From positions 1-64,000 of the forward strand of contig NZ_LYMM01000022.1 in NCBI RefSeq assembly GCF_002896965.1: a stretch of DNA of 64,000 nt. Direction: 5' to 3'. The notes under the pieces were generated by a model. That model had not been told where the DNA came from. It saw only the letters and a program-made list of their open reading frames with translations, and did not search any database. Of the stretch, positions 8,300 to 17,496 are shown piece after piece. Made by a program: the position numbers and the translations under genes. Positions within the stretch are counted from its first letter, which is position 1, and the number at the start of each line of letters is the position of its first letter. The stretch comes from Novosphingobium guangzhouense (GTDB lineage Bacteria; Pseudomonadota; Alphaproteobacteria; Sphingomonadales; Sphingomonadaceae).

Positions 8300-9175
8300 A
8301 TGAAGAACCAGCTTGGCCCCACGTCGAACCGTTTCGTTTCGCAGCGACTGCGCCTGCACTATGTCGACTGGGGCAATGCCGATGCTCCGCCGCTGATCCT
8401 GCAGCACGGCGGCCGCGACCATTGCCGCAGCTGGGATTGGGTGGCGGAGGAACTGCGCCACGACTGGCACGTCATCTGCCCCGACCTGCGCGGCCACGGC
8501 GACAGCGAATGGAGCCCGGAAGGGCACTATGGCATGGACGCCTTCGTCTATGACTTCGCGCAGCTGGTCCACACTCTCGGCCACGATCAGGTGACGATCG
8601 TGGCGCATTCGTTGGGCGGCAATATCGCTACGCGCTTTACAGGGCTGTACCCGGAAAAGGTCGCGAAGTTCGTCAACATCGAAGGTCTGGGCCCTCCGCC
8701 CACCATGCGGCGGGAACAGGAAGAGCGCGGCGCTGGGGAAAGACTTCGCCAATGGGTGGAAGACAAGCGCAAGGCATCCGGCCGCACGGTCCGCAAGTAC
8801 GCCAGCCTGCGCGACGCCTACCAGCGTATGAAAGCCGAGAACGGCTTCCTCAGCGACGAACAGGCCCGGCACCTGACTATCCACGGCGCCACCCGGAATG
8901 AGGACGGCACCTGGAGCTGGAAGTTCGACAACTATCTGAATGTATGGAGCGCCTCCGACCTGCCGACCGACCAGATCATCCGGCTCTGGGAGGACATAAC
9001 CTGCCCCATGCTGTTTCTGTGGGGCAAAGACAGCTTCGCCAAGAGCCCTGCAGGCGACGGCCGAATGGACTACTTCCGCACGGCCCGCCTCGTCGAATAC
9101 GAAAATGCCGGACACTGGCTCCACCACGACCAGTTCGACCGTTTCATTGCCGATATCAGATTTTTCCTCGATTAG
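8300..9175 (+). CDS. Alpha/beta hydrolase
   Basis: This is an alpha/beta-hydrolase-fold enzyme. It has the oxyanion-region HGG in LILQHGGRDHCRSWDW, the conserved DLRGHGDSEW, the nucleophile elbow AHSLGG and the catalytic His in YENAGHWLHHDQ. The substrate cannot be deduced; relatives include esterases, epoxide hydrolases and haloalkane dehalogenases. I start at ATG 8300 (291 residues) because family similarity begins with PTSNRFVSQRLRLHYVDWG. The frame stays open upstream to 8183 without recognisable sequence. Confidence 0.82.
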   Translation: MKNQLGPTSNRFVSQRLRLHYVDWGNADAPPLILQHGGRDHCRSWDWVAEELRHDWHVICPDLRGHGDSEWSPEGHYGMDAFVYDFAQLVHTLGHDQVTIVAHSLGGNIATRFTGLYPEKVAKFVNIEGLGPPPTMRREQEERGAGERLRQWVEDKRKASGRTVRKYASLRDAYQRMKAENGFLSDEQARHLTIHGATRNEDGTWSWKFDNYLNVWSASDLPTDQIIRLWEDITCPMLFLWGKDSFAKSPAGDGRMDYFRTARLVEYENAGHWLHHDQFDRFIADIRFFLD

Positions 9176-9198
9176 ACGAAACGCAAATGCGAACGCGC

Positions 9199-9999
9199 TC
9201 AATGCTGCGTCAGAACTTCGCGAAGCCTCTCCCGCTTTTGCGGGGTCACCTCAAGCACCTGCTCAAGATACACGTCAAGACTGCCATGGCTTTCGTCGAT
9301 GGCCGACCATGCAGTCTCCAGATATTCCGCCTCCACCCCCATGAGTACGCGCAGGACTGCATCGTCGAGTTGGCCGGTAATGGCACGGATCGTTTCGGCA
9401 CCTGAGGCAATACGCGCTTCAACATCGCCGGCGCTGTTGGTCAGCAGGTAATCAGCCATGATGTCATCACGATGCACGCCAAGCGCGGCGTGAAGCATGG
9501 CAACCGCGATCCCGGTGCGATCCTTGCCTGCCATGCAATTGACAAGACTGGGGCCGGAACCGCTTGCCAGTTCATCCAGCCAACCGCGGATCATTGCCTG
9601 AAGTTCGGGACGCGCACAGATCCGGCTATAATTCAGCCTCAGGCTTTCGCGGGTCGATTGCGCCGTGCGATGTCGCGCTGTCTGCGCGGCGGCAAGGTGC
9701 GGCGCATGGCGCACTTGCGGGTCCGCAGCGAACGCTATCCTTGCCGCGAAATCCGACGGGCGGCGGCAGGGATGCATCGCCCGTTCCTTAGACGTTCTGA
9801 GATCGAATACGCTCGTCAGACCAATCGCAGCGATGGCTTCGAGATCGGCGTCGGTGGCACCATGATGTTGCCCTGACCGCCAGACCGCCCCCTTTCGCAT
9901 CCGACCACCATCAGGAATTGAATAACCGCCCGCGTCGCGAAAATTGTGAACCCCGCTGAGGTGGAGGACACGGTCATTCATGCGGGACGCAATCTCCAC
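9199..9999 (-). CDS. Tyrosine-protein phosphatase (Y_phosphatase3 type)
   Basis: The N-terminal NFRDAGGY motif and the P-loop CMAGKDRTG place this with the Y_phosphatase3 / IphP-like dual-specificity protein or lipid phosphatases. The P-loop Cys is the nucleophile and the Arg binds phosphate. Lengths of 250-270 residues are usual; this one has 266 from the first ATG, or 260 from the ATG at 9981. It starts 8 bp after a small membrane protein gene on the same strand, so the two probably form an operon. The substrate is unknown. Confidence 0.85.
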   Translation of the reverse strand: MEIASRMNDRVLHLSGVHNFRDAGGYSIPDGGRMRKGAVWRSGQHHGATDADLEAIAAIGLTSVFDLRTSKERAMHPCRRPSDFAARIAFAADPQVRHAPHLAAAQTARHRTAQSTRESLRLNYSRICARPELQAMIRGWLDELASGSGPSLVNCMAGKDRTGIAVAMLHAALGVHRDDIMADYLLTNSAGDVEARIASGAETIRAITGQLDDAVLRVLMGVEAEYLETAWSAIDESHGSLDVYLEQVLEVTPQKRERLREVLTQH

Positions 10000-10007
10000 A
10001 ACACTGA

Positions 10008-10211
10008 TCAGGAGAGCAGGAAATATCCCAGCGCGGCCCAGCAGGCCATGCAGAGCAGGATGGCGATGGTCAGTCCCCGCCCGTCATGCTCTTCGCCGCG
10101 ATCCTTGCGCTGCGCCGCATATACGATCCCCGCCGATAGCCGGGCAGACAAGTCCCCCATGCCCTCCGACATGCGTTCGAAACGAATAATGTTGTCGTCA
10201 GCGACCTTCAT
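10008..10211 (-). CDS. small single-pass membrane protein
   Basis: This 67-residue protein has a soluble, charged N-terminal 45 residues and one hydrophobic C-terminal segment (LTIAILLCMACWAALGYFLLS) that fits a tail-anchored membrane helix. I do not recognise a family. It lies just upstream of the phosphatase gene, 8 bp apart on the same strand, which supports it being real. Confidence 0.6.
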   Translation of the reverse strand: MKVADDNIIRFERMSEGMGDLSARLSAGIVYAAQRKDRGEEHDGRGLTIAILLCMACWAALGYFLLS

Positions 10212-10757
10212 AACGCATCCTCAATTCCCGAGGCGGTTTTCATGCGCGGTTGCTGCGCCATGCCCGCCCTTATCAATCCCGCAAGGGTGCGCCTGTTGAC
10301 GTCACTCCCATTTCTTTGCTGGCACAAGTCTTACCAGAATCTGCGGGTTTGTTCCAGAATATCCCGAACCGCTCACATCATTTTAATGAGCATCCGCACC
10401 ACGACATTTTGCTCATTCAAAAGGCAATTTTGATACCAGATTGTGGGATATCACCAAGGATTACACAGAGGTGTTATTGCACTGCAACAGTCGTCCAAGC
10501 TGCCGGAAACACGCCATTGTGCAATCGTTGCGCAAATGAAGCGACGCTCTCATGCCGCGCGGCAACAGCCATCCTGTCGATCCCGTCAACGAATTGTCCG
10601 GCAAATTGGGGCCGTGCAAAATGCCATGCCAAAGCGACGGCCTTTCTCCCTCGCCTCCGCCCCGGCCGCTATGTGATTCGCACCCCTGGGGGCCATTCCC
10701 GGTCAATGATCGCCTCCCATCTTGCCGGTGCAGGCCCTGCGTCCTAGAAATAGCGCG
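10212..10757. other. gene-poor, AT-richer intergenic region before modE
   Basis: About 545 bp carry no supported protein gene. Short frames run through it but match nothing and have poor codon pattern. The part from about 10315 to 10480 is visibly richer in A and T than the surroundings. It contains an 8-bp inverted repeat (10385-10392 with 10410-10417). It must hold the promoter of modE on one side and of the small membrane protein/phosphatase pair on the other. Confidence 0.6.
10385..10417. repeat. inverted repeat AATGAGCA / TGCTCATT
   Basis: Two perfect 8-bp arms are separated by 17 bp in the AT-rich intergenic region. It could be an operator or a small hairpin; nothing identifies the binding protein. 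Confidence 0.5.
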
Positions 10758-11138
10758 ATGAGTGATCCCGCCCGCCTGAAAATAAAAATCCAGATCCATT
10801 CCGGAGACGAAATCGCGATGGGCCCGGGAAAGGCCGACCTTCTCGACGCCATCCGCCAACACGGCTCCATTTCTGCGGCCGGACGCGCAATGTCGATGAG
10901 CTATCGTCGTGCCTGGCTGCTGGTCGATGTCATGAACCGCTGCTGGGACGCGCCGCTCGTACAGACCGCGCCGGGACGCGCTGCCACAAGCGGCGCGCGG
11001 CTGACTGAACTGGGTGAAGCGGTCCTTGCACACTATCGGGCCTTGCAGGACAGCATCGCGCAAGCCACGCGCGGGCCTGATTACGATGTGCTGGCAGCCC
11101 GGCTTTTGGCTGTGCCGCGCACTTCTCAAAAGGACTGA
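10758..11138 (+). CDS. modE: Molybdenum-dependent transcriptional regulator, ModE-like (DNA-binding domain only)
   Basis: This 126-residue protein is the ModE N-terminal winged helix. It contains GPGKADLLDAIRQHGSISAAGRAMSMSYRRAWLLVDVMN, then TELGEAVLAHYRAL. It lacks the C-terminal molybdate-binding MOP/TOBE domains of E. coli ModE, as do many short ModE/MopA-type regulators. It lies directly upstream of modABC, and a ModE-like operator sits between it and modA. I choose ATG 10758 because the domain starts at KIKIQIHSGDEIAMGPGK. It probably represses molybdate uptake when Mo is plentiful. How Mo is sensed without the usual domain is open. Confidence 0.88.
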   Translation: MSDPARLKIKIQIHSGDEIAMGPGKADLLDAIRQHGSISAAGRAMSMSYRRAWLLVDVMNRCWDAPLVQTAPGRAATSGARLTELGEAVLAHYRALQDSIAQATRGPDYDVLAARLLAVPRTSQKD

Positions 11139-11176
11139 GCCATCCTGCATGGGCAGCGCTTGCAATCGACTGCACA

Positions 11177-11200
11177 CGATATACTGTCAAATATAGTACG
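11177..11200. promoter_or_regulatory. ModE-type operator upstream of modA
   Basis: A 24-bp imperfect palindrome with left half CGATATACTGTC and right half AAATATAGTACG lies 20 bp upstream of the modA ATG. Aligned with the E. coli modA operator as I remember it (CGTTATATTGTC...ATAACG), about 16 of 24 positions agree, including both CG ends and TGTC. Confidence 0.7.
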
Positions 11201-11219
11201 CTTTCCCCGGAGTTTGATA

Positions 11220-11996
11220 ATGCGTAAATTCGTGGCCCTGCTGCTGGCGATGCTGGCTGCCTTATATGGTGCCACCTGCCCGCTCAGCGCGGCTCCCGCC
11301 CGGCAGTCGCCGGTCGTGCTTGCCGCCGCAAGCCTTCAGGAATCGATGAACGCAGCCGCAGACGCCTGGGCCCGCAAAGGCCATCCGCGACCGCGCGTAT
11401 CGTTTGCCGCCTCCTCCGCGCTTGCCAGACAGATCGCATCGGGCGCTCCCGCAGATGTCTTCGTATCGGCGGACGAGCCATGGATGGACGACATCCAGAA
11501 CAAAGGTCTTGTCCGCAAGGGCACCCGCGTGTCCTTCCTACGCAACGATCTGGTGTTGGTCGCCCCCCGGAACAGCAACGTGCGCCTTCGCATAGGTCGC
11601 AACATGCCGTTGGTGCAGGCGCTGGGCAATGGCCGCCTGGCCATAGCAGACCCGGCCGGAGTGCCGGCAGGCATCTATGGCAAGCAGGCACTGACCCGGC
11701 TTGGTGTATGGCCTTCGGTCCAAGGCCGGCTCGCTCCGGGCGATAGCGTGCGTGGCGCTCTCGCTCTGGTGAGCCGAGGCGCAGCGCCGCTTGGCATCGT
11801 CTATGCCACAGATGCGCGCGCCGATCCGGGCGTTCGGGTGGTCGGCATCTTTCCGGCTGCCAGCCACGATCCAGTCAGTTATCCGGTTACCACCCTTGCC
11901 GCCTCTCGCAACCCCGAAGGAGAAGCGTTCCGCCGTTACCTGCTTTCCAGCGAAGGCAAGGCGATCTTCCGCCGCTTCGGCTTCGGAACGAAATAA
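11220..11996 (+). CDS. modA: Molybdate ABC transporter substrate-binding protein
   Basis: ModA is the periplasmic protein that captures molybdate or tungstate and delivers it to ModB. The start at 11220 gives a clear signal peptide, MRKFVALLLAMLAALYG with cleavage after AAPA, and a GGAG ribosome site 7 bp upstream. Mature motifs are VVLAAASLQESMNA, ASSALARQIASGAPADVFVSAD and ADPAGVPAGIYGKQAL, all typical of ModA. The length of 258 residues is normal. It is the first gene of modABC. Confidence 0.95.
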   Translation: MRKFVALLLAMLAALYGATCPLSAAPARQSPVVLAAASLQESMNAAADAWARKGHPRPRVSFAASSALARQIASGAPADVFVSADEPWMDDIQNKGLVRKGTRVSFLRNDLVLVAPRNSNVRLRIGRNMPLVQALGNGRLAIADPAGVPAGIYGKQALTRLGVWPSVQGRLAPGDSVRGALALVSRGAAPLGIVYATDARADPGVRVVGIFPAASHDPVSYPVTTLAASRNPEGEAFRRYLLSSEGKAIFRRFGFGTK

Positions 11997-12002
11997 GCCT
12001 CC

Positions 12003-12704
12003 GTGCAGCCGCTTTCACCCGCTGAATGGGAGGTGCTGGTCCTTTCACTGAAGGTGGGCGGCGTGGCGATTGTCGCCACTCTGCCCGTCGCATTCGGACT
12101 GGCCTGGATGCTCGCACGTTGGCGGTTTCCGGGTAAAGTTCTAATCGACGCCGTCGTCCATCTGCCGTTGGTCCTGCCGCCCGTCGTAACGGGCTGGTTG
12201 TTGCTCCTTGCCTTCAGCCCCAACGCTCCTTTCGGAGCTTTTCTGGAACGCACGCTGGGTCTGACTTTCCTGTTCCGCTGGACCGGCGCAGCACTGGCAG
12301 CCGGGGTCATGGCACTGCCTTTGATGGTCCGCGCGATGCGCCTGTCGCTGGAGGGCGTTGACCGTCGACTGGAAAGCGCAGCCCGCACGTTGGGGGCCGG
12401 CCCCTGGCGCACGTTCATTCGCGTGACATTGCCGCTCAGCGCCAATGGCGTGCTTGCAGCCCTTGTGCTCGGCTTTGCGCGGTCGGTCGGAGAATTCGGC
12501 GCGACCATCACTTTCGCATCCAACATCCCCGGCGAAACGCAAACACTTCCGCTGGCCATCTACAGCGCGCTGCAGATACCGGGTTCAGATAGTCAGGTCG
12601 TCCGCCTTGCCGGCCTGTCGGTGCTGCTTTCCGTCGCCGCGCTGGTTCTTTCGGAATGGCTGATACGCCGCAGCGGCCAACAACGGGGACGACATGTCAT
12701 TTGA
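12003..12704 (+). CDS. modB: Molybdate ABC transporter permease
   Basis: This 233-residue inner-membrane permease has several hydrophobic segments. The cytoplasmic EAA-type loop (AARTLGAGPWRTFIRVTLPL) contacts the ATPase. GFARSVGEFGATITFASNIPGETQTLPLAIY is the diagnostic ModB/CysT-type segment. It starts at GTG 12003, 6 bp after modA, and overlaps modC by 11 bp. Confidence 0.95.
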   Translation: MQPLSPAEWEVLVLSLKVGGVAIVATLPVAFGLAWMLARWRFPGKVLIDAVVHLPLVLPPVVTGWLLLLAFSPNAPFGAFLERTLGLTFLFRWTGAALAAGVMALPLMVRAMRLSLEGVDRRLESAARTLGAGPWRTFIRVTLPLSANGVLAALVLGFARSVGEFGATITFASNIPGETQTLPLAIYSALQIPGSDSQVVRLAGLSVLLSVAALVLSEWLIRRSGQQRGRHVI

Positions 12705-13302
12705 TATCGCCCTTTCTCTGAGACGGGGTGAGCGTAGCCTGGAGTACGCGTTCACTGCCGGTTCGGGACTTACGGCTCTATTCGGTCCGTCAGGTGCCGG
12801 GAAAACGAGCCTGCTCGATGCAATCGCCGGACTGCTGCGTCCTGACAAGGGCCGCATCACGGTCGGCGGGACCACACTCTTCGACAGCGCCGCGCACATC
12901 GACGTGAAGCCGCAGAAGCGCCACTGCGGCTACGTATTCCAGGACCTGCGGCTATTTCCGCACATCTCGGTGAGGCGCAATCTTGCTTTCGGCCGCAAGG
13001 CGTATGGCGGGCTGGACTGGGATCACACCCTAGACCTCCTCGGCATCGGCGGGCTGCTTGAGCGGATGCCTGCAACGCTATCGGGCGGTGAAGCTCAGCG
13101 CGTCGCGATCGGGCGGGCCCTGCTGTCGACGCCGGATTTCCTGCTGATGGACGAACCGCTCGCCTCGGTCGATGCTGCCCGACGCGACGAAATCCTGCGC
13201 CTGGTGGAACGTATCCGTGACGAAATGCGCCTGCCGATCCTCTACGTCAGCCACGACCGCGCGGAGGTGGAGCGGTTGGCGCAGACGATCGTGCCCGTTT
13301 GA
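12694..13302 (+). CDS. modC: Molybdate ABC transporter ATP-binding protein, short form
   Basis: The protein has a complete ABC ATPase core: Walker A GPSGAGKTSLL, Q-loop YVFQDLRLFPH, signature LSGGEAQRVAIGRAL, Walker B FLLMDEPLAS and the switch His in YVSHDR. It ends at 202 residues straight after the switch region. Full-length ModC is about 350 residues, with a C-terminal TOBE/MOP domain that binds molybdate, and that domain is missing here. The stop lies 6 bp before the convergent stop of the dehydrogenase. The gene looks intact otherwise. Confidence 0.92.
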   Translation: MSFDIALSLRRGERSLEYAFTAGSGLTALFGPSGAGKTSLLDAIAGLLRPDKGRITVGGTTLFDSAAHIDVKPQKRHCGYVFQDLRLFPHISVRRNLAFGRKAYGGLDWDHTLDLLGIGGLLERMPATLSGGEAQRVAIGRALLSTPDFLLMDEPLASVDAARRDEILRLVERIRDEMRLPILYVSHDRAEVERLAQTIVPV

Positions 13303-13308
13303 AACGCT

Positions 13309-14466
13309 TCAGGCTGCGCCGATCAGTTCCCGGCCAATGAGCATTCGCCGGATTTCATTTGTGCCGGCGCCGATATCGAGCAGCTTTGCATCGCGCAGAT
13401 AGCGTTCGACTGGCCAGTCCTTGGTATAGCCCGCGCCACCAAGCGCCTGCACGGCCTCTCCCGCAACGCGAAATGCATTTTCGCTCGCCAGCAGGATCGC
13501 GCCCGCTGCATCGAAGCGCGTGGTCTGCCCGGCATCGCACGCCCGCGCAACGGCATAGACATAGGCACGAGCGGACTGCAGCGCGACGTACATGTCCGCA
13601 ACCTTGGCCTGCATAAGCTGAAACGCGCCGATCGGCTTGCCGAACTGCCTGCGCTCGCGAAGGTACGGGATCACGGCATCCAGACACGCCTGCATAATGC
13701 CAAGTTGCAGCCCCGCCAGCACCACGCGTTCGTAATCGAGCCCGCTCATCAGTACGCCGACGCCGCCGTGCAGCGGCCCCATCACGTTCTCTTCAGGCAC
13801 GAAGCAGTCGTCGAAAACCAGCTCGCACGTGGGCGAACCCCGCATGCCCATCTTGTCGATCTTCTGGCCTACTGAAAAGCCGGGCATGCCCTTCTCGATA
13901 AGGAACGCGGTAATTCCCTTGGAGCCTTCCCCCGTTTTCGCATAAACCACCAGCGTATCGGCATACGTGCCGTTGGTGATCCAGAACTTGGTGCCGTTCA
14001 GCCGGAACCCGCCCGCAACGGCATCTGCCCGCAACTTCATGCCCACGACGTCGGACCCGGCGCCAACCTCAGACATCGCCAGGCTGCCAACATGTTCGCC
14101 GCAGATCAGTGGGGGCAGGTACTTCGCCTTCTGCTCGTCAGTACCCCAGCGCCGGATCTGGTTGACGCACAAGTTTGAATGCGCGCCGTAGGACAGCCCG
14201 ATCGATGCCGACGCGCGGCTGACCTCTTCGACCGCGATAACGTGTTCAAGATAGCCAAGGCCGATGCCGCCCCATTCGGGCTCCACCGTCAGGCCATGCA
14301 GGCCAAGATGGCCCATTTCCGGCCACAGATCGCGCGGAAACCAGTCCTCCGCGTCCACTTTTGCGGCAATCGGTGCGATACGCTCATCGGCAAAGCGGGC
14401 GATCGTATCACGGATCATCAGCGCACTTTCGCCAAGGGCGAAATCGAAATCGGGGGTGGCGCGCAT
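13309..14466 (-). CDS. ivd: Isovaleryl-CoA dehydrogenase
   Basis: This FAD acyl-CoA dehydrogenase of 385 residues converts isovaleryl-CoA to 3-methylcrotonyl-CoA in leucine breakdown. Motifs are GLSYGAHSNLCVNQI, SEVGAGSDVVGM and WITNGTYADTLVVYAKT. The SGLDYERVVLAG segment holds the glutamate that serves as catalytic base in isovaleryl-CoA dehydrogenases. The C-terminus reads AGTNEIRRMLIGREL. A GAGGAG ribosome site precedes the ATG. No other leucine-pathway genes are in the window. Specificity is inferred from motif likeness to IVD rather than to other acyl-CoA dehydrogenases. Confidence 0.9.
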   Translation of the reverse strand: MRATPDFDFALGESALMIRDTIARFADERIAPIAAKVDAEDWFPRDLWPEMGHLGLHGLTVEPEWGGIGLGYLEHVIAVEEVSRASASIGLSYGAHSNLCVNQIRRWGTDEQKAKYLPPLICGEHVGSLAMSEVGAGSDVVGMKLRADAVAGGFRLNGTKFWITNGTYADTLVVYAKTGEGSKGITAFLIEKGMPGFSVGQKIDKMGMRGSPTCELVFDDCFVPEENVMGPLHGGVGVLMSGLDYERVVLAGLQLGIMQACLDAVIPYLRERRQFGKPIGAFQLMQAKVADMYVALQSARAYVYAVARACDAGQTTRFDAAGAILLASENAFRVAGEAVQALGGAGYTKDWPVERYLRDAKLLDIGAGTNEIRRMLIGRELIGAA

Positions 14467-14558
14467 GGGTTCCTCTCCTCTTGCTGCCTGTTGTTGCGAA
14501 CGCTCCTAGAGCAATAACGATGCAGCGCGAAGATGGAATATTACGACACGGGCAAGGA

Positions 14559-16058
14559 TTATGTCCGGCGTTCGATCCGTAGAGATGCCAGCGCGGCGAC
14601 CAACAGTGTGCCTGCGGCGAAAGCCATCGTCCAGATCGGTTCGCCGGGGAAGAAGGCCTTCATGATCGATCCCATCACCGTAGCGACAAGGAGTTGAGGC
14701 AGCACCACGAAGACGTTGAACAGTCCCATGTAAATGCCCAGCTTCGATTGCGGCAGGCTGCTTGCAAGGATCGCGTAGGGCATGGCCAGAATGGAGGCCC
14801 AGGCAATCCCGATCCCGACCTCGCACGCCAGCAGCGCCCTGGGGTCGCGCAACACCATGAACCCCGCAAAGCCCAGCGCGCCCATGACGAGGCACAAGGC
14901 ATGCGTCCGTGCCTTGCCCAGCTTCGCGGAGAGCAACGGCAGCAGCGCCAAAGCCGCGATTGCGGCGACACCATTGTAGACAGAAAAGAGCACGCCCACC
15001 CAGTTACCCGCCTCCTGATACGCGGCACTGGCCGGATCACCCGATCCGAAATGGTATTGGGCCACAACCGGCGTCGTGTTGATCCACATGATGAACAGGG
15101 CCGACCAGCTGAAGAACTGCACGAAGGCAAGCTTCTTCATGAGCGGTGGCATGCCGGAAAAGTCACCCACGATCCCGGCCAGCATCGAGGCGCTGCGCCC
15201 GGCCCGCGCAAGCCCGATCGCCGCCATCACCGCAAGGCCATAGCCGGCGAGCAGCGCCGCCAGCAGGTAAACTTCCTTTTCCAGCGACCAATGCTGCACG
15301 ATAAGCGCGATCATGACGCCGGCAGCAATCCACGGCAGGCCGGTCCACAAGCTGCGGCCGGCGAGAGCTGCCGCCGCGATGCTTTCCCCGTCCTGAACAT
15401 CTCCGAAAGCCGCCTGCTCCTGCGGCGAGTATTCCTGCGTGGTCAGTACGGTCCAGAGCACTGCCGCAAGCAGCGCCAGCCCACCCGCCCAGAAGCTGTA
15501 GCGCACGGTGTCCGGAATCTGCCCCAGCGCCGCGGCATTCGAGACACCGAAATGCTCAAGAACATAAGGAAACAACGAACCGACGACCGCGCCCGCCCCG
15601 ATGAAGGCGGTCTGCACGGCATAACCTGCGGTATGCTGATCCTTGCGCAGCATGTCGCCAACGAAGGCGCGGAACGGCTCCATCGACACATTGAGGCTGG
15701 CGTCGAGCATCCACAACAGCATCGCCGCCATCAGCAGTCCGCCGCTTTCGGGCATGATCAGCAGTGCGATCGTCGCCAGCACGGCGCCTGCAAGGAAGTA
15801 TGGTCTACGGCGCCCGAAGCGCCCCAGCCAGGTGCGGTCGGACATATGGCCGACAATGGGTTGCACCAATAGCCCGGTAAGCGGTGCGGCGATCCACAAG
15901 GCAGGCAGATCGTCGATCCCGGAGCCCAGAGACTGGAAAACCCGGCTCATGTTCGCGTTCTGCAGCGCAAAACCGATCTGGATGCCGAAGAAACCGAAGC
16001 TGATGTTCCACAGCCCCGCCCAGCCCTGCCGCGGCTTGTCCATGGTTGCAGCCGTCAT
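14559..16058 (-). CDS. MFS maltose/sucrose-type sugar transporter, MalY-like
   Basis: This is a 499-residue, 12-helix major facilitator of the SUT/SLC45-like sugar family. [29 protein letters not shown] starts helix 1, and loop 2-3 carries [19 protein letters not shown]. In Caulobacter the equivalent MalY imports maltose across the inner membrane. Here it is next to a LacI regulator, a TonB receptor and three alpha-glucoside hydrolases, so maltose or maltooligosaccharides are the expected cargo. A motif shared with the receptor promoter lies about 100 bp upstream, pointing to common control by the LacI protein. Confidence 0.9.
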   Translation of the reverse strand: MTAATMDKPRQGWAGLWNISFGFFGIQIGFALQNANMSRVFQSLGSGIDDLPALWIAAPLTGLLVQPIVGHMSDRTWLGRFGRRRPYFLAGAVLATIALLIMPESGGLLMAAMLLWMLDASLNVSMEPFRAFVGDMLRKDQHTAGYAVQTAFIGAGAVVGSLFPYVLEHFGVSNAAALGQIPDTVRYSFWAGGLALLAAVLWTVLTTQEYSPQEQAAFGDVQDGESIAAAALAGRSLWTGLPWIAAGVMIALIVQHWSLEKEVYLLAALLAGYGLAVMAAIGLARAGRSASMLAGIVGDFSGMPPLMKKLAFVQFFSWSALFIMWINTTPVVAQYHFGSGDPASAAYQEAGNWVGVLFSVYNGVAAIAALALLPLLSAKLGKARTHALCLVMGALGFAGFMVLRDPRALLACEVGIGIAWASILAMPYAILASSLPQSKLGIYMGLFNVFVVLPQLLVATVMGSIMKAFFPGEPIWTMAFAAGTLLVAALASLRIERRT

Positions 16059-16151
16059 CGCGTCCCTTCCCTATGTCCCTAGCGAGCTTGCCGCCGCTTC
16101 GGATAAATCGAACGACGCGCGTCGCATGATGCTGCCGGGACGACAACATGC

Positions 16152-16162
16152 ATACGAATGCC
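16152..16162. promoter_or_regulatory. candidate LacI-family operator upstream of the MFS gene
   Basis: ATACGAATGCC, inside the near-palindrome GCATACGAATGC (16150-16161), matches ATACGTATGCC at 17352-17362 in 10 of 11 positions. Both lie in the promoter regions of the two transport genes flanking the LacI gene. Confidence 0.55.
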
Positions 16163-16180
16163 TAATGCGTCCGGATCGGC

Positions 16181-17221
16181 TCAAGTCACCGCCTGAGTGC
16201 TGCGGCGCACGACCAACCGGGTCGGCAGGGTAAGCGAATGCGCCTCTCCGTCCTCGATCTGCGCCGCAAGGGTGTCCACCAGAACGCCTCCTGCGCGCTT
16301 GATGTCCTGCATTACCGTGGTCAGCGGCGGGTTGGTCATGCTGGCTGCGGGCAAGTCGTCGAAGCCTATTACCGCAACGTCGCCGGGGATCGACAGGCCC
16401 GCTTCGGCCAGCGCACGCATGGCGCCGATCGCGATGAGGTCGCTGGCCGCGAATACGGCGTCGAAGGCTATTCCTTGCCCGATCACTTCGCGCATGGCGG
16501 CATGGCCCATGTCCTCAAGGTTCACCACGTCGCGCTGCAGGCGGGGGTCGGCCTCCAGCCCCGCTGCCGCCAGCGCTTCGCACAGGCCTCGATAGCGATC
16601 CGCGAATTCCGGATAATGTTCGTCCGCTTGCCCCAGAAAAACGATGCGCCTGCGCCCAAGGCCCAACAGATGCTCCCCCGCCATGCGCCCGGCTCCAAGG
16701 TTGTCCGACCCCACGGTGGCGCCGATATTCACCTCATCAACGCTGCCCCAGCGCACGAAATGGGTGCCCTGTCCGACCAGTTGCCGCAACCGGCTCTCGT
16801 AAAGCTTGTAGTCGCCGTAACCCAGCAGGATCAGCCCATCGGCTCGGTGGCTGTCCTGATAGCGCACGTGCCAATCATCCTCCAGCTTCTGAAAGGAAAT
16901 GAGCAGATCGAGCCCCCGGTTGGCACAGGCCCGCGTTATTGCGCCAAGCATGGCCAGGAAGAACGGGTTGATCTTGGAATCGTCGGGCGATTGCTCCTCG
17001 AAGAACAGCAAGGCGATCGTGTTGGACCGCTGTGAGCGCAGCGAGGACGCGTTCTTGTCGACCGAATAGTTCAGTTCCCGGGCGATGGCTTCGATCCGTT
17101 CACGCGTGGCGGCGCTGACCGACTTGCTGCCCCGCAGAGCCCTGCTGACGGTGGGCTGAGAAACACCTGCCCGGTAGGCGATGTCGAAGCTGGTCGGGCG
17201 GTTGGTCGGCTTTCGTCCCAT
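16181..17221 (-). CDS. LacI family transcriptional regulator (maltodextrin locus)
   Basis: The 346-residue protein starts [32 protein letters not shown], a standard LacI helix-turn-helix with the hinge helix near residues 50-60. A periplasmic-binding-protein-like sugar-sensing domain follows ([48 protein letters not shown]). I start at 17221; the frame runs on upstream without family likeness. It is flanked by the MFS importer and, divergently, the TonB receptor, so it is the likely repressor of the locus with a maltose-type inducer. The ligand is inferred from context. Confidence 0.92.
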   Translation of the reverse strand: MGRKPTNRPTSFDIAYRAGVSQPTVSRALRGSKSVSAATRERIEAIARELNYSVDKNASSLRSQRSNTIALLFFEEQSPDDSKINPFFLAMLGAITRACANRGLDLLISFQKLEDDWHVRYQDSHRADGLILLGYGDYKLYESRLRQLVGQGTHFVRWGSVDEVNIGATVGSDNLGAGRMAGEHLLGLGRRRIVFLGQADEHYPEFADRYRGLCEALAAAGLEADPRLQRDVVNLEDMGHAAMREVIGQGIAFDAVFAASDLIAIGAMRALAEAGLSIPGDVAVIGFDDLPAASMTNPPLTTVMQDIKRAGGVLVDTLAAQIEDGEAHSLTLPTRLVVRRSTQAVT

Positions 17222-17346
17222 AAGTACCTGTTCGATGCTGCGCTGCAACGATGCAACGATGTATCCCGGATAACCCACGAGAATCTGGTGATTACGCGTA
17301 AGGTCCGGCGTTGCACGCAAGACACGCTGCGTACCCCTACGGCACC

Positions 17347-17362
17347 TACGTATACGTATGCC
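17347..17362. promoter_or_regulatory. candidate LacI-family operator upstream of the TonB receptor gene
   Basis: The perfect 12-bp palindrome TACGTATACGTA (17347-17358) runs into ATACGTATGCC (17352-17362), which recurs upstream of the MFS gene. It lies about 135 bp before the receptor ATG and 125 bp before the lacI ATG, so one site could control both divergent genes. Confidence 0.6.
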
Positions 17363-17496
17363 ATATTATGCGCAACGAAGGACGGCCTTAATCAGGGCCG
17401 GTCGAATGGAGTCGCGGCAGAAATGCACGGGCTCATCAGGAGGAGATGCCGGGCGCCAGGTGTGCTGTCCCGGCTGGTACAGGGGAGGACACCTCA

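Noticed and set aside
10250-10747. 165-codon plus-strand frame in the gap before modE
   Set aside because: Residue composition is not protein-like, there is no family match and no ribosome site, and it runs through an inverted repeat.
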